From positions 1 through 64,000 of the forward strand of contig CACNHX010000005.1 in assembly GCA_902620425.1 (NCBI GenBank): a stretch of 64,000 bases of DNA. Reading direction: 5' to 3'. This DNA is from an uncultured Alphaproteobacteria bacterium (GTDB taxonomy: Bacteria; Pseudomonadota; Alphaproteobacteria; HIMB59; GCA-002718135). The position numbers and the translations under genes are program-made. Shown here one piece after another: positions 63,944-64,000 of the stretch; the stretch's first letter is position 1; each line of letters begins with the position of its first letter. Under the pieces are notes generated by a model. It was not told the origin of the DNA, did not search any database, and saw nothing but the letters and a program-made list of their open reading frames with translations.

Positions 63944-64000
63944 ATGACAACACTGCAGGTATTAATTGTTTTATGCGGTCTAGCAGCCGTACTATATGGT
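63944..64000 (+). CDS. hppA: Membrane pyrophosphatase, first 19 residues
   Basis: Only the N-terminus is in the window: MTTLQVLIVLCGLAAVLYG. A hydrophobic first helix ending in GLAAVLYG is typical of proton- or sodium-pumping membrane pyrophosphatase, and hppA after thiL is a common alphaproteobacterial order. The enzyme would couple pyrophosphate hydrolysis to ion pumping. Confidence is limited by the short fragment. Confidence 0.72.
   Translation, partial: MTTLQVLIVLCGLAAVLYG

Noticed and set aside
1..64000. CRISPR arrays, insertion sequences, rRNA genes
   Set aside because: No regularly spaced repeats, transposase motifs or rRNA-like sequence were found on either strand.

Overview
The window is a gene-dense, AT-rich (roughly 30% G+C by eye) stretch of an alphaproteobacterial chromosome. 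The alphaproteobacterial assignment rests on several marks: a GTTC-N7-GTTC LexA box at lexA, a fused ispDF gene, a split E1 pyruvate dehydrogenase whose beta subunit carries its own lipoyl domain, the ntrY-ntrX-trkA order, a Coq10-type START protein, and the trpEGDC-moaC-lexA-gltX, ruvX-pyrB-plsY-topA and rpiB-glyA-nrdR-rib-nusB-thiL-hppA gene orders. Very short intergenic gaps, many overlapping genes, low G+C and a TRAP transporter suggest a streamlined, free-living marine lineage of the SAR11/HIMB59/AEGEAN-169 kind. The exact clade cannot be fixed from this sequence alone.

Layout. 1-7770 (minus strand): gltX (cut by the left edge), lexA, moaC, trpC, trpD, trpG, trpE and ppiD. 7820-17986 (plus): tpiA, secG, pyrG, kdsA, eno, ftsB, pdhA, pdhB, pdhC, lipA, coq10, a central-carbon and division block. 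17978-20028 (minus): pncC, pgpA, ispDF. 20089-24929 (plus): ntrY, ntrX, trkA. 24934-32479: a more variable segment with a D-amino-acid transaminase, an inositol-phosphatase-like enzyme, a 3-hydroxyisobutyrate-dehydrogenase-family enzyme, two transporters, msrB, an unknown small protein, a membrane fatty-acid desaturase and a bleomycin-hydrolase-type C1 peptidase. 32510-37332 (minus): topA, plsY, pyrB, ruvX. 37350-40529 (plus): gatCAB. 40512-42889: an unknown membrane protein and a divergent DUF4198/HupE-UreJ pair. 43106-52691 (plus): tRNA-Ser(GCU), dapA, smpB, rpoZ, rsh, acpS, lepB, rnc, era, recO, parC. 52743-57068: a TRAP transporter whose membrane subunits and binding protein converge on a shared terminator, then gcdH. 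57120 to the right edge (plus): rpiB, glyA, nrdR, ribD, ribE, ribBX, ribH, nusB, thiL and the first codons of hppA.

Most of the content is housekeeping in conserved alphaproteobacterial order. The interest lies in where that order is edited. Compared with the arrangement I know from larger alphaproteobacteria, moeA/comEC, lpd, dusB/ntrBC, hfq/hflX and pyrC/dprA are missing at the positions where they usually sit. NtrX keeps its receiver and DNA-binding ends but its AAA+ core lacks the GAFTGA loop and the Walker B acidic residues. The RibA half of RibBX has lost its zinc cysteines.

The strongest unusual feature is pyrB. It has an in-frame N-terminal extension of about 65 residues that resembles the arm-type DNA-binding domain of a phage tyrosine recombinase, and three ATGTGT repeats spaced 10-11 bp lie directly at its start. 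Other points worth a look are a complete bleomycin-hydrolase-type peptidase, several promoters placed so that transcription would start at or just before the start codon (lexA, rpoZ, secG, tpiA, pdhA), dapA lying 7 bp behind a tRNA gene, two divergent genes whose start codons overlap, and a 24-bp perfect palindrome on the rsh start codon.
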